From the NCBI RefSeq assembly GCF_004138485.1, contig NZ_ML142848.1, forward strand, positions 62,001 to 126,000: DNA of 64,000 nucleotides, read 5' to 3'. This document shows positions 1-8,535 of the stretch, piece by piece; within the stretch, counting starts at the first letter, position 1, and each line of letters starts with the position of its first letter. This DNA is from Peristeroidobacter soli. Its GTDB lineage: Bacteria; Pseudomonadota; Gammaproteobacteria; Steroidobacterales; Steroidobacteraceae. The notes below the pieces were generated by a model that worked only from the letters and a program-made list of their open reading frames with translations, did not search any database and was not told the origin of the DNA. A program made the position numbers and the translations under genes.

Positions 1-82
1 GGGCCTGAGCACCGCCGAGTTGCGCACGATGCTGGTCGAGAATCCGGCGACGTTGCTCGGTCTGCCACAGCGGCCGGGCTGA
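1..82 (+). CDS. C-terminal end of an amidohydrolase (partial)
   Basis: An open frame enters from the left edge and stops at TGA 80-82. The last residues read LVENPATLLGLPQRPG. The pattern 'N-P-A-x-L-L-G-L' close to the stop is typical of the final helix of amidohydrolase-2 type TIM-barrel metal hydrolases and decarboxylases. Only 26 codons are visible, so no catalytic residue can be checked. It lies upstream of, and in the same direction as, an aromatic-acid-type transporter, which would suit a catabolic cluster extending to the left. Confidence 0.5.
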   Translation, partial: GLSTAELRTMLVENPATLLGLPQRPG

Positions 83-121
83 TGCGCATGATGCGCCTTC
101 GCGATGCTTCGAGTTTGCATG

Positions 122-148
122 GATAATATCAGACAGGCTGATATCATC
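122..148. promoter_or_regulatory. Inverted-repeat operator candidate upstream of the MFS gene
   Basis: The arms GATAATATCAG (122-132) and CTGATATCATC (138-148) are inverted copies with 10 of 11 positions matching around the 5-base centre ACAGG. The core ATATCAG/CTGATAT is perfect. GATAAT at 122-127 could also serve as a -10 element, so a bound dimer would block transcription. The site lies 32 bases before the start of the MFS transporter, which has a good Shine-Dalgarno (AGGAG, 167-171). The regulator is not in the window; a TetR, MarR or GntR protein would fit. The function is inferred from symmetry only. Confidence 0.5.
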
Positions 149-179
149 GGCCCAACCATTTGAGAGAGGAGAGCATCGT

Positions 180-1529
180 ATGGCGGCACCCTCCACGTCC
201 GGGGTGAAATCGATTGGCCAGGATGGGCCGCTCACGTTCTGGCAGATCGCCGTCGTCGCTCTGTGCGTGCTGGCGAACATCTGCGATGGCCTCGACACCA
301 CCTCGATCGCCTACGCCGCGCCGACGCTGCTGCGTGAATGGAACATCTCGCCGCAGGCTTTCGGCATCGTCCTGAGCGCGGGCGCTCTGGGCATGCTGGT
401 CGGCGCCATCCTGGTCGCGCCACAAGCCGACAAAGTGGGCCGCCGCGCCATCATTCTCGCCGCCACCACCACCTCCTCGATCTGTATGTTCGGCCTGGCC
501 GCCAGTCAGAACCTGACCCAACTCATGATCTTCCGATTCATGGTCGGCACCTGCGTCGGGGCGCTGCTGCCATCGCTGAGCATCATGGTGGTCGAGTTCT
601 CGAACGAGAAACGTGGCAACCTCTTTCTGGCCCTGGTGCACATCGGCTTTGCCATCGGCGCGATCCTGGGCGCCGCGATCGGCGCGACCGTGGTCGAAAC
701 CTATGGCTGGCGAGCAATATTCCTTACGGGTGCGATCGTCACCAGCATTACGACGCTTGCCTGTTACGCCGCCCTGCCCGAGTCGGTGAACTTTCTGCTG
801 GCGCGGCAGCCGCCGAATGCGTTGGCGCGCGTCAACAAGATTCGCGAGCGCTTCGGCCAATCGCTGCTGACCGAGCTGCCGCCGAGGCCGCAAGCCAAGG
901 TGCGAACATTCGACGGCATCGCCGCGATCCTGTCGCCCCAACTGATCCGTGCGACGCTGCTGCTGTGGCTGGCATCGTTCACGCGCTTCTTCATCAGCTA
1001 CTTCCTCACCGGCTGGAAACCGCAAGTGCTGGTCATGGCGGGCTTCACCGACAAGGCGGCCATCGCCGTCGGCATGGCGACCAGCTCAGCGGCTTCCGTA
1101 GGCGTCCTGTGCATGGGCCTTTTCGCAGCGAAGATCGGCGCCGCGCGCGCCACAGCGATCATGCTTGCTGGCTGCGCCGCTGCGCTCATGGGCTTCGGCT
1201 TCACCCAATCGCCACTGCCACTCGTCCTGCTCGCCGTGGCGTGCATGTTCACGATCGAGGCTGCGTTCACCGGCATCCTCATCACCAGCACCCGTTTCTA
1301 TTCGGTCGAGAACCGCAGCACCGGCGTCGGCTTCACGGTCGGCATCGGCCGCCTCGGCGCGATCGTCGGGCCTTACGTCGGTGGCGCTCTCATCGGCATG
1401 GGCTTCGACCGATCGGTGTACTTCCCGGTGTATGCCTCCGCGGCGGTCATCGGCGCAATCGCCATCGTCGCCGCCATGTCCCGTCGGCCGCCTGATGTTC
1501 GCGAAGGCCAGCCCGTCAACGCCAACTGA
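180..1529 (+). CDS. MFS transporter, aromatic acid:H+ symporter-like
   Basis: A 449-residue inner-membrane protein with about 12 hydrophobic segments. Residues 36-39 read DGLD in the first membrane helix, the position of the conserved acidic motif of the aromatic acid:H+ symporter branch (PcaK/BenK/MhbT type). Residues 83-89 (ADKVGRR) are the MFS loop 2-3 motif. Length is usual for that branch. It probably imports an organic acid with protons; the substrate is not determinable. The ATG at 180 is chosen because AGGAG lies 8 bases upstream. It sits behind the operator at 122-148 and 8 bases before the lipoprotein hydrolase gene, so the two are probably cotranscribed with the second MFS gene. 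Confidence 0.85.
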   Translation: MAAPSTSGVKSIGQDGPLTFWQIAVVALCVLANICDGLDTTSIAYAAPTLLREWNISPQAFGIVLSAGALGMLVGAILVAPQADKVGRRAIILAATTTSSICMFGLAASQNLTQLMIFRFMVGTCVGALLPSLSIMVVEFSNEKRGNLFLALVHIGFAIGAILGAAIGATVVETYGWRAIFLTGAIVTSITTLACYAALPESVNFLLARQPPNALARVNKIRERFGQSLLTELPPRPQAKVRTFDGIAAILSPQLIRATLLLWLASFTRFFISYFLTGWKPQVLVMAGFTDKAAIAVGMATSSAASVGVLCMGLFAAKIGAARATAIMLAGCAAALMGFGFTQSPLPLVLLAVACMFTIEAAFTGILITSTRFYSVENRSTGVGFTVGIGRLGAIVGPYVGGALIGMGFDRSVYFPVYASAAVIGAIAIVAAMSRRPPDVREGQPVNAN

Positions 1530-1537
1530 CAAAGCTC

Positions 1538-2542
1538 ATGCGTGTGATCGCACGACTATTCGTTTTCGCCGCGGCGGCACTCATCACCGGTTGCTCGTCA
1601 CAAAAACCGCTGCTCATCGCTTCTCAAGGAAGCATTGCCGTCGGCGGAAAGATCGTGGGCGACCCCGGGAAGGCGTCGCTCCATTGCGATCACGGTGTCG
1701 CTGAATATCAGATTCCTCCTCGAGCCCGCGCGGTGAATCTGTTGATGTGGCACAGCGCCAGTGCCGTCGCCTGGCAACGACGATGGGATGGTGGCGAAGG
1801 CTTCCAGAGCATCTTCGTGAGGCGTGGCTACCCCGTCTATCTTTGGGACGGGCCACGCGTCGGCCGCGCCAACTGGGGCTGCGCCGAAACCACGTACACG
1901 CCGCGCGCGCGGGCCGATCAGCAGAACTTCGTCGCGTGGCGCTTCGGCCTCACCTATCCGAGCTGGTTCGAAAATGTGCAGTTCCCGAAAAACGATTCCG
2001 AAGCCTGGAATCAGGCCATGCGCGCCCGCTACGATGAATTCGACACCGTCGCGAACGCGCAGCTGGAAAGCGATGCCGCTGCGGCACTGGCGGATCGTAT
2101 CGGGCCCACAGTTGCACTCACGAATTCGGCGGGCGGCTTGCGTGCTCTGCTCACGGCACTCAAGAGTGACAACATCAAAGGCATCGTGGCGTACGAGAAC
2201 GTGGGCTGGGTCTACCCGCAGGGCGAAGGGCCCGACGTGCCCGAGGGACCGTTTGGTCCGGTCGAAGTGTCGCTCGAGGAATTTCGCAAGCTCACGCGCT
2301 TTCCGATACAAGTCGTCTGGGGCGACAACATCGAGCAATCCGCCGTCTATCAGGCGCGACTGGCGGAATCACGCCGCTTCGTCGACATCGTCAACAAGCA
2401 CGGCGGCCAGGCCGAAGTGCTGGTGTTGCCCGAGGCCGGGCTCGATGGCAACACGCATCTGCCGTTCGCCGATCTGAACAACGTCGCCGTCGCCGATCTG
2501 CTCTCGACGTTTCTTGCTGATCACGGCCTCGACCGGCGGTGA
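1538..2542 (+). CDS. Lipoprotein alpha/beta hydrolase
   Basis: A 334-residue protein with a lipoprotein signal ending in the lipobox ITGC (Cys19), so it should be anchored in the periplasm or outer membrane. The nucleophile elbow is NSAGG at 196-200 (Ser197). Asp263 in WGDN and His307 in GNTHLPF are plausible acid and base residues of a Ser-Asp-His triad. Such hydrolases cleave esters, lactones or polyesters; the substrate is unknown. It lies between two MFS transporters, overlaps the next start by 3 bases (GTGA), and probably processes a compound that one of them moves. The family assignment rests on the elbow and the spacing of the triad. Confidence 0.75.
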   Translation: MRVIARLFVFAAAALITGCSSQKPLLIASQGSIAVGGKIVGDPGKASLHCDHGVAEYQIPPRARAVNLLMWHSASAVAWQRRWDGGEGFQSIFVRRGYPVYLWDGPRVGRANWGCAETTYTPRARADQQNFVAWRFGLTYPSWFENVQFPKNDSEAWNQAMRARYDEFDTVANAQLESDAAAALADRIGPTVALTNSAGGLRALLTALKSDNIKGIVAYENVGWVYPQGEGPDVPEGPFGPVEVSLEEFRKLTRFPIQVVWGDNIEQSAVYQARLAESRRFVDIVNKHGGQAEVLVLPEAGLDGNTHLPFADLNNVAVADLLSTFLADHGLDRR

Positions 2543-3897
2543 CCCCTCACACCCTCTACCCAGACGGCCTGCCCTCGCCGCGCCGTTACTGGTCCATGGC
2601 GACCACCATGATGGTGATCGCGATATGCGTCCTGGACAGCACCATCGTCAGTGTGGCTCTGCCGTCGATCGCGCGAGACCTCGACACGAGTGCGGCGACG
2701 TCCATCTGGATCATCAACAGCTATCAGATCGCGATTCTGATCGCGCTCATCCCGCTCGCGTCGCTGGGAGAGATCATCGGTTATCGACGGGTTTCCCAGG
2801 CAGGCCTGATCATCTTCACGATCGCCTCACTCGCGTGCACACTCGCGCACACGCTGCTAGAGCTGACGATTGCCCGCGCCGTACAAGGCCTCGGCGCCGC
2901 TGGCATCATGAGTGTGAACGCCGCTCTGGTTCGATTCACCTATCCCGCGAACACGCTGGGCCGCGCTACCGGCATCAACGCGATGGTGGCTGCCGTGGCT
3001 GCGGCAGCTGGCCCGACAGCGGGCGCGGCCGTGCTGGCGATTGCGGACTGGCGATGGTTGTTCGCCATCAACGTTCCCATCGGCATCGTCGCGGCGGCAA
3101 TCGCGCAGTTTTCGTTGCCCTACACCGAACGCGCGCACCGTTCATTGGATTACGTGAGTGTGATACTGCACGTCGCAACGTTCGGTTTGCTCATCGCAGG
3201 GCTGCAATCGCTCATACACGAGAACGCGCGGCCCGGCGCCGCACTTCAGATCGGCGCAGCGTGCATGTTTGGCATGCTGCTGATTCGCCGTGAGATCCAC
3301 AGGCCCGCCCCGCTCGTGCCTTTTGACTTGATGCGCCTGCCGATCTTCTCTCTGTCGCTCGCCATCAGCATGTGCTCGTTTTTCGCGCAGATGGCAGCAT
3401 TCGTCGCGCTTCCCTTCGAGATTCAGCGACTGGGCCGCAGCGTCGTGGAAACGGGGTTGCTCATGACGCCGTGGCCGGTCGCCGTCGCGTTCGCGGCGCC
3501 TGTCGCCGGGCGACTTGCGGATCGTCATTCCTCAGCGATCCTCAGTGGCTTCGGGCTCATTGCGCTCTCGGCTGGACTCGTGTTGCTCGCGCTATTCCCG
3601 GAGCATGGCACCGCATGGGATCTCATGTGGCGCATGGCACTGTGCGGACTGGGTTTCGGCTTCTTTCAGGCGCCCAACAACCGCACGATGATGTCATCGG
3701 CTCCCCGCTCGCGCAGCGGCGCCGCCGCTGGAATGCTGAGCACGGTGCGCTCGCTCGGGCACGCCAGTGGCGCTGCCATCGTGGCCCTGCTATTCAGCAC
3801 TCATCTGGAAGGCGGCACGAAGATCGCCCTGACTACTGCCGCAGCCATGGCAGCGATCGCCGCGTTGCTCAGCTTTTTGAGGTTGCGCCGCCATTAG
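2539..3897 (+). CDS. MFS transporter, DHA2 (EmrB/QacA-like) family
   Basis: A 452-residue polytopic inner-membrane protein. The N-terminal region carries LDSTIVSVALP, the first-helix motif of the 14-helix drug:H+ antiporters (EmrB/QacA). The next loop motif is LGEIIGYRR. It would export toxic organic compounds using the proton gradient. The chosen start is the GTG at 2539, overlapping the TGA of the hydrolase gene (2540-2542), which indicates translational coupling. An internal ATG (2596) would lose only the cytosolic lead-in. Its stop overlaps the convergent ABC exporter by 4 bases. Confidence 0.85.
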   Translation: MTPHTLYPDGLPSPRRYWSMATTMMVIAICVLDSTIVSVALPSIARDLDTSAATSIWIINSYQIAILIALIPLASLGEIIGYRRVSQAGLIIFTIASLACTLAHTLLELTIARAVQGLGAAGIMSVNAALVRFTYPANTLGRATGINAMVAAVAAAAGPTAGAAVLAIADWRWLFAINVPIGIVAAAIAQFSLPYTERAHRSLDYVSVILHVATFGLLIAGLQSLIHENARPGAALQIGAACMFGMLLIRREIHRPAPLVPFDLMRLPIFSLSLAISMCSFFAQMAAFVALPFEIQRLGRSVVETGLLMTPWPVAVAFAAPVAGRLADRHSSAILSGFGLIALSAGLVLLALFPEHGTAWDLMWRMALCGLGFGFFQAPNNRTMMSSAPRSRSGAAAGMLSTVRSLGHASGAAIVALLFSTHLEGGTKIALTTAAAMAAIAALLSFLRLRRH

Positions 3898-5675
3898 ACC
3901 GGCAAGGGCTCGCCGACGCCAAGATCCGCGCGATTCCCGCTTTGAATGGAGTGCAAGCGCGCGTACAGCCCATCGGCATGATTCACCAGGGTTGCATGCG
4001 TGCCTCGTTGAACGATGCGCCCACCCTCCAGGACCAGAATCAGATCCGCGCTCATCACCGTGCTCAGTCGATGCGCGATGACCACGGCAGTTCGTCCGCT
4101 CATCAGGCGTTGCAGCCCCGCCTGGACCAGATGCTCGGATCGGGAATCGAGCGCACTGGTGGCCTCATCCAATATGATCAGCTCGGGTTTCTTGAGCGTG
4201 GCGCGTGCGATGGCGATACGTTGCTTCTCGCCACCGGAGAGCTTGATGCCGCGCTCGCCGACCAATGTTTGATATTGCTCGGGCAAGGCGTCGATGAATT
4301 CATCCGCGTGCGCCGCGCGAGCGGCGGCAGCTATCTCCTCCGGCGTCGAGCTCGGTCGCGCGAAGGCGATGTTCTCCTCGATGGAATCGTTGAACAGTGC
4401 CACGTCCTGAAGCACGACGCCGAGACGCGCGCGGACCGACTGCTGACGATACCTGCTCAGATCCACGCCGTTGACCAGAATGCGGCCCGAGCTGGGATCG
4501 TAGAACCGCAACAGCAGTTTGATGATGGTGGTCTTGCCCGCCCCGCTCAGGCCCACCAGTGCCAGCGTCTGTCCTCGATGCAGCTTGAACGAAACATCGG
4601 CGAGCACGACGCGTGCCTGTTCGCCATAGGCAAAGCTGACGCGATCGAATTCGAGCGTTTCGATCTCGTCCAGGTCGATGGCGTCGGGCGCATCCAGAAT
4701 CTCCGCGTCCGCGTCGATGAGCTCCATCAGACGCTCGGCATTGGTTTCGATATCGCCGGTCTGATTGATCAGGCGGGTCAACGGTTGCACGCTGTTGATC
4801 AGGTTCTGCGAGAGCATCAGCACCAGCAGAATGTCGCCTGGGGTGAAGCGTCCACCCAACGCGCCACGCGTGACCCATACAACCGCGAGGATGATGGCGA
4901 TGGTCTGCACTGCGTTGATCAGGGTGTTGTGCTTCCACTGCTCCATGTGCATCTTGCCGCGTACGCCTCGCCACTCAGCTTGAGTCGAGTCATAGCGCTG
5001 CTTCACCGCCGGTTCTCCGCCGAAGCTGCGCACCGTCGCAATGCTCGAGACCATTTCCGCCAGCAGGCCCGACAGTCGCCCCGCCAGCCGTTGCCATCCG
5101 CGCCGATACGGCGTCGTCACTTTGAAAGACCGCATCGACACCGTCACACTGACCAGCAGCACGCCGATCATCAATGCGGCGACAGGCGGCGCCTTCACCG
5201 CCAGCACGGCGACAATCACCAGCATCTGCATGACGTTGGCCAGATTCTGCTCGATCAAAGTTCGCAGCCACATCGTGACCTGCGTGATGCCGTTGAAGCG
5301 ATCCATGATCTCGCCGACCCGGGTACGCTCGTAGTAGTCGATAGACAGGCGGGTCATGTTGTCGAACACCCGCTGACGCAGTCCGCCGACCATGTCGATC
5401 CACAGATCGTCGGACTGCTTCTCCTGCACGAAGTTGAAGATCAGGACCGCGACGCGTAGCACGACGAACAGAGCGATCATCGTCGTAACCGAGCCGCCCG
5501 CCTGCGCGGCACTCACATCGTCGCCGAGCAGTCGCGCAATGACGTCGACGATGTGCTTGTAGATATAAGGAGTGCCCGCCCCGATCGCTCCCAGCACCAG
5601 ACTCACGGCCAGCACGGCAAGCGTGCGGCCGCGATACTCGGGAATCAGCCTGATGACCCGCCAGATCTTCGACAT
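3894..5675 (-). CDS. ABC exporter, fused permease-ATPase (MsbA-like half transporter)
   Basis: A 593-residue half transporter. Residues 1-310 hold six membrane helices of the type-I exporter fold. The nucleotide domain follows with Walker A GLSGAGKT (375-382), a Q-loop at Gln423, the LSGGE signature (479-483), Walker B LIILDE (499-504) and an AHRLST switch histidine. It would act as a homodimer exporting a lipid, peptide or drug. It is the last gene of the minus-strand TonB receptor/DszB/Yej operon, 18 bases after the DszB-like gene. Export of a reaction product or toxic intermediate is a reasonable inference. The Shine-Dalgarno is weak (AAGAA). Confidence 0.85.
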   Translation of the reverse strand: MSKIWRVIRLIPEYRGRTLAVLAVSLVLGAIGAGTPYIYKHIVDVIARLLGDDVSAAQAGGSVTTMIALFVVLRVAVLIFNFVQEKQSDDLWIDMVGGLRQRVFDNMTRLSIDYYERTRVGEIMDRFNGITQVTMWLRTLIEQNLANVMQMLVIVAVLAVKAPPVAALMIGVLLVSVTVSMRSFKVTTPYRRGWQRLAGRLSGLLAEMVSSIATVRSFGGEPAVKQRYDSTQAEWRGVRGKMHMEQWKHNTLINAVQTIAIILAVVWVTRGALGGRFTPGDILLVLMLSQNLINSVQPLTRLINQTGDIETNAERLMELIDADAEILDAPDAIDLDEIETLEFDRVSFAYGEQARVVLADVSFKLHRGQTLALVGLSGAGKTTIIKLLLRFYDPSSGRILVNGVDLSRYRQQSVRARLGVVLQDVALFNDSIEENIAFARPSSTPEEIAAAARAAHADEFIDALPEQYQTLVGERGIKLSGGEKQRIAIARATLKKPELIILDEATSALDSRSEHLVQAGLQRLMSGRTAVVIAHRLSTVMSADLILVLEGGRIVQRGTHATLVNHADGLYARLHSIQSGNRADLGVGEPLPV

Positions 5676-5693
5676 GAAGCAAATTCTTGTTGG

Positions 5694-6722
5694 TTATTTG
5701 GTGAGCGCCGCCAGCGGCCGCGGATCGATCCAGTTGCGCACATCGAAATCCTGCGCCAGAAAGCCCCACTGCAACAGGAAGTTCTTGTAGCCCTCGAGCG
5801 CCACGATGGAGGACTCGGCCAGATCGGTGACCTGACGCAAATGCAGATCGGCGCCGTACGCCCGCCGCACATCGGCCTCTCGCGAACCCGTTTCGCGAGC
5901 CACATACGCAACCGTCTCGCCTGGATGCGCGACTGCCCACGCTCCCACATCCACGATGCGTTTCAAGAAGCGAGTGACGATGTCCGGTCGGGTCTGCAAC
6001 AGATGCAAGTCCACTGTGACGGGGCGCGGCGCCCCATTGTTTGCCCGCACGCGCGGGTCCGGATGATTGCGAACGTCGAAGACCACGTGTGCCTTCAGCT
6101 GCTCGGTCACTTCGATACCCCGCGAGCCCTTGACGAAGATCGCATCGACACGCTTTTCGAGGAGTGCTTCGACTTCCTTGCCATAGGCGGCACGCTGGCC
6201 ACCCGTGAACGCGGGCGCCCGCGGAGAGTCGCTGTAGTCGGCATCGATGAATTCGACTTCCTTCGGGTCGATACCCGCGAGCTGCAACGTGACCACGACG
6301 CCACGCAGTGCCGAGGCGCGACTGTGGTCGATCGAGTTGTGATGACGAGGCAATGCCACCCGGCGCCCGCGCAAATCCGCCGGCGCCTGGATGCCCGAGC
6401 CAGGCAACGTCAGGATGCCTTGATACTCATCGACCCAGTTCAGTCCGATCACGCGTGTCTCACGGCCCTTCGCTCGCGCCCAGATCGGCGGCACATTGCC
6501 GCCCTGGCGAAACGAATTGTGCAGATGATGATCGTAGTGCGACTCGCGCACTGTCGCGTCTTCGGTTTCCTGCAGAGTGCTGATCTGAATACCGTCGGCG
6601 GCGAACTCCTCGTTGAACCAACCCAACTGCGCGGCCAATCCGAGCGGAGTCGGCACCGGGCATCGGGTATACCAGAGCTGTCGCAGCTCGGCGTCGGCAA
6701 GGTCATCGGGTTGAGCTGACAT
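5694..6722 (-). CDS. DszB-like enzyme 1 (2'-hydroxybiphenyl-2-sulfinate desulfinase family)
   Basis: A 342-residue soluble protein with no signal peptide. The N-terminal part reads WYTRCPVP with Cys21, then SHYDHH with His62, then RQGGNVPP with Arg72. Rhodococcus DszB has YSNCPVP (Cys27), His60 and RFGGEIPP (Arg70), with the same 10-residue His-to-Arg spacing. The rest follows the periplasmic-binding-protein type II fold that DszB also has, so generic annotation would call it a nitrate/sulfonate-binding protein. The missing signal peptide and conserved triad favour a cytosolic C-S cleaving enzyme. It overlaps the yejA-like gene by 20 bases and has AGGAG 7 bases before the ATG. The substrate is unknown. 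Confidence 0.7.
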   Translation of the reverse strand: MSAQPDDLADAELRQLWYTRCPVPTPLGLAAQLGWFNEEFAADGIQISTLQETEDATVRESHYDHHLHNSFRQGGNVPPIWARAKGRETRVIGLNWVDEYQGILTLPGSGIQAPADLRGRRVALPRHHNSIDHSRASALRGVVVTLQLAGIDPKEVEFIDADYSDSPRAPAFTGGQRAAYGKEVEALLEKRVDAIFVKGSRGIEVTEQLKAHVVFDVRNHPDPRVRANNGAPRPVTVDLHLLQTRPDIVTRFLKRIVDVGAWAVAHPGETVAYVARETGSREADVRRAYGADLHLRQVTDLAESSIVALEGYKNFLLQWGFLAQDFDVRNWIDPRPLAALTK

Positions 6723-8535
6723 GAATGATCTCCTGGGAGGGCGAAGCCGGCTTGCGCCACCACTGACTCAAGACCCAGTCATAGGGAGCGTAGTAATCCG
6801 GCAATTGTTCGGCGAAGGCCAGAGCGGTGTTGTAAGCAACGCGATGCTCGAACGAATAGCGCTCCGGCACCACGTAGTAGCCATGCATGAGGACACGATC
6901 CAGCGCACGAGCCACCGTTTTCAATTCATCGGCGGAATGCGCGAGCGAGAGCTTGTCGATCAGCGCATCGATCACGGGCGACTTGACGCCGATGGTGTTC
7001 TCCGAGCCGGGCACGTCGGCGTCGGCACTGTTGAGCTTGGCACGCAGGTCGCTACCCGGCACCCGCGACTCCCGGAACACGATCATCGCCATGTCGTAAT
7101 CGAAGTTCTGCATGGCCTTGCGTTGCGCGACCTGATCGCCGAGCCGGCGTTTGACGATGATTCCGTAGCGCCCGATGTTCCTCAGATAAGTCTCGATACG
7201 TGGCAGGGGAATGCCCTCGCTCAAGCTGGCTTCGAGCACGAACGGCTCGCCCTTGGCATTGCGCAGGGCGCCGTCACGATAGGTCCAGCCCGCCTCCGCG
7301 AGCAAACGCTGACCTTTGATGAGCTTGTCACGCAGCGACGTGGGTGCAACCTGTGCGGAGTTTGGCACCATGGGACCGAACACCGCGGGATCGAGCTGAT
7401 CGCGCCACGGCTCGAGCAGCTTCAATTCCTGTGCCGAGGGCTCGCCGGTCGCGGCCAGCTCGCTGTTGGAGAAATAGCTGTACGGATGTTTGTACTCGCC
7501 ATAAAAGATGTTCTTGTTGATCCAGTCGAAATCCAGTGCCAGCGCCAGTGCCTGGCGCACGCGCACGTCCTGGAAGCGCTCGCGACGCAAGTTGAAGATG
7601 TAGCCGTTCATGCCTGGCACGTTGGTGTGCGGGAACAGCCGCTTGGTGAGCTCGCCGGCGGCGAAGCGTCCGCCCGTGTACACGCAACACCAGTTGCGTG
7701 CCTTGCCCTCCACCATGACGTCGAACTCGCCGGCTTTGAACGCTTCGACTTGCAGGTCATAGTCGCGAAACAGCTTGTAGCTGACGACGTCAAAGTTGAA
7801 CGCGCCCCGCCGCACCGGCAAGTCGGCCGCCCAATAGTTCGGGTTGCGTCGATAACGGATGCCACCGCGCACATAGTCGGCCTGCTCGACCACGTAGGGA
7901 CCGCTCGCGATCGGCGCATCAGTCTGTACATCGGCGAACGGCTTGCCCTGGCCCCAGCGAGGCGAGAACACCGGCAGTGTGCCGGCGACGAACGCCTGTT
8001 CATGGCTGGCGCGCTTGAACTCGAAGCGGACCGTCATGTCGTCCACCAGCACGGCTCGTTCGATGCCGGCGAAGTACAGCCGGAAACGGGGCGCGGCACT
8101 CTTGCCCGTCAGCGTATCGAACGAATATTTCACGTCGGCCGCGGTGACCCGGTCGCCATTCGAGAAGCGCGCGGCCGGATTCACGTGGAAGGTCGCTGCG
8201 CGCAAGTCAGATGCCACGGCGATGTCATCGGCGATCAATCCATACTGCGTGGTCGCCTCGTCCATGCTGTAGACCGCGAGCGTCTCGAACACCAGCTCGA
8301 TCAATCCTGGCGCCGCCTTGCCTCGCAGAGTGTACGGGTTGAGCTTTTCGAAGTTGGTCGCTTCATAGGACGTTGACAAGCGCAGCGTGCCGCCCTTGGG
8401 CGCGTCCGGATCGGCGTATTCGAAGTGTTGGAAACCCGCCGGATATTTCGGCTCGCCGTACAGCGCAATGGCATGCGCCGCTTCAGCCCCCGGTGCCAGC
8501 AGCGCCAGCATGAAGATCAGAGTAAACCGGCTCAT
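6703..8535 (-). CDS. yejA: ABC transporter substrate-binding protein, family 5 (YejA-like)
   Basis: A 610-residue SBP_bac_5 protein with a typical signal peptide (about residues 1-20). The mature start, ALYGEPKYP followed by DPDAPKGG, is characteristic of YejA of the microcin C/oligopeptide importer. It would bind a peptide-like or other medium-sized solute in the periplasm and deliver it to YejB/YejE. The start overlaps the yejF stop as ATGA. Its 3' end overlaps the DszB-like gene 1 by 20 bases, so import and the DszB-like protein are translationally coupled. The solute may differ from E. coli YejA substrates, given the unusual neighbours. Confidence 0.85.
   Translation of the reverse strand: MSRFTLIFMLALLAPGAEAAHAIALYGEPKYPAGFQHFEYADPDAPKGGTLRLSTSYEATNFEKLNPYTLRGKAAPGLIELVFETLAVYSMDEATTQYGLIADDIAVASDLRAATFHVNPAARFSNGDRVTAADVKYSFDTLTGKSAAPRFRLYFAGIERAVLVDDMTVRFEFKRASHEQAFVAGTLPVFSPRWGQGKPFADVQTDAPIASGPYVVEQADYVRGGIRYRRNPNYWAADLPVRRGAFNFDVVSYKLFRDYDLQVEAFKAGEFDVMVEGKARNWCCVYTGGRFAAGELTKRLFPHTNVPGMNGYIFNLRRERFQDVRVRQALALALDFDWINKNIFYGEYKHPYSYFSNSELAATGEPSAQELKLLEPWRDQLDPAVFGPMVPNSAQVAPTSLRDKLIKGQRLLAEAGWTYRDGALRNAKGEPFVLEASLSEGIPLPRIETYLRNIGRYGIIVKRRLGDQVAQRKAMQNFDYDMAMIVFRESRVPGSDLRAKLNSADADVPGSENTIGVKSPVIDALIDKLSLAHSADELKTVARALDRVLMHGYYVVPERYSFEHRVAYNTALAFAEQLPDYYAPYDWVLSQWWRKPASPSQEIIHVSSTR

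Noticed and set aside
5694-6722. Reading the DszB-like proteins as ordinary nitrate/sulfonate ABC binding proteins
   Set aside because: There is no signal peptide, and the Cys, His and Arg of DszB are conserved in all three copies. The fold relationship is real, so the alternative is kept as a caveat.
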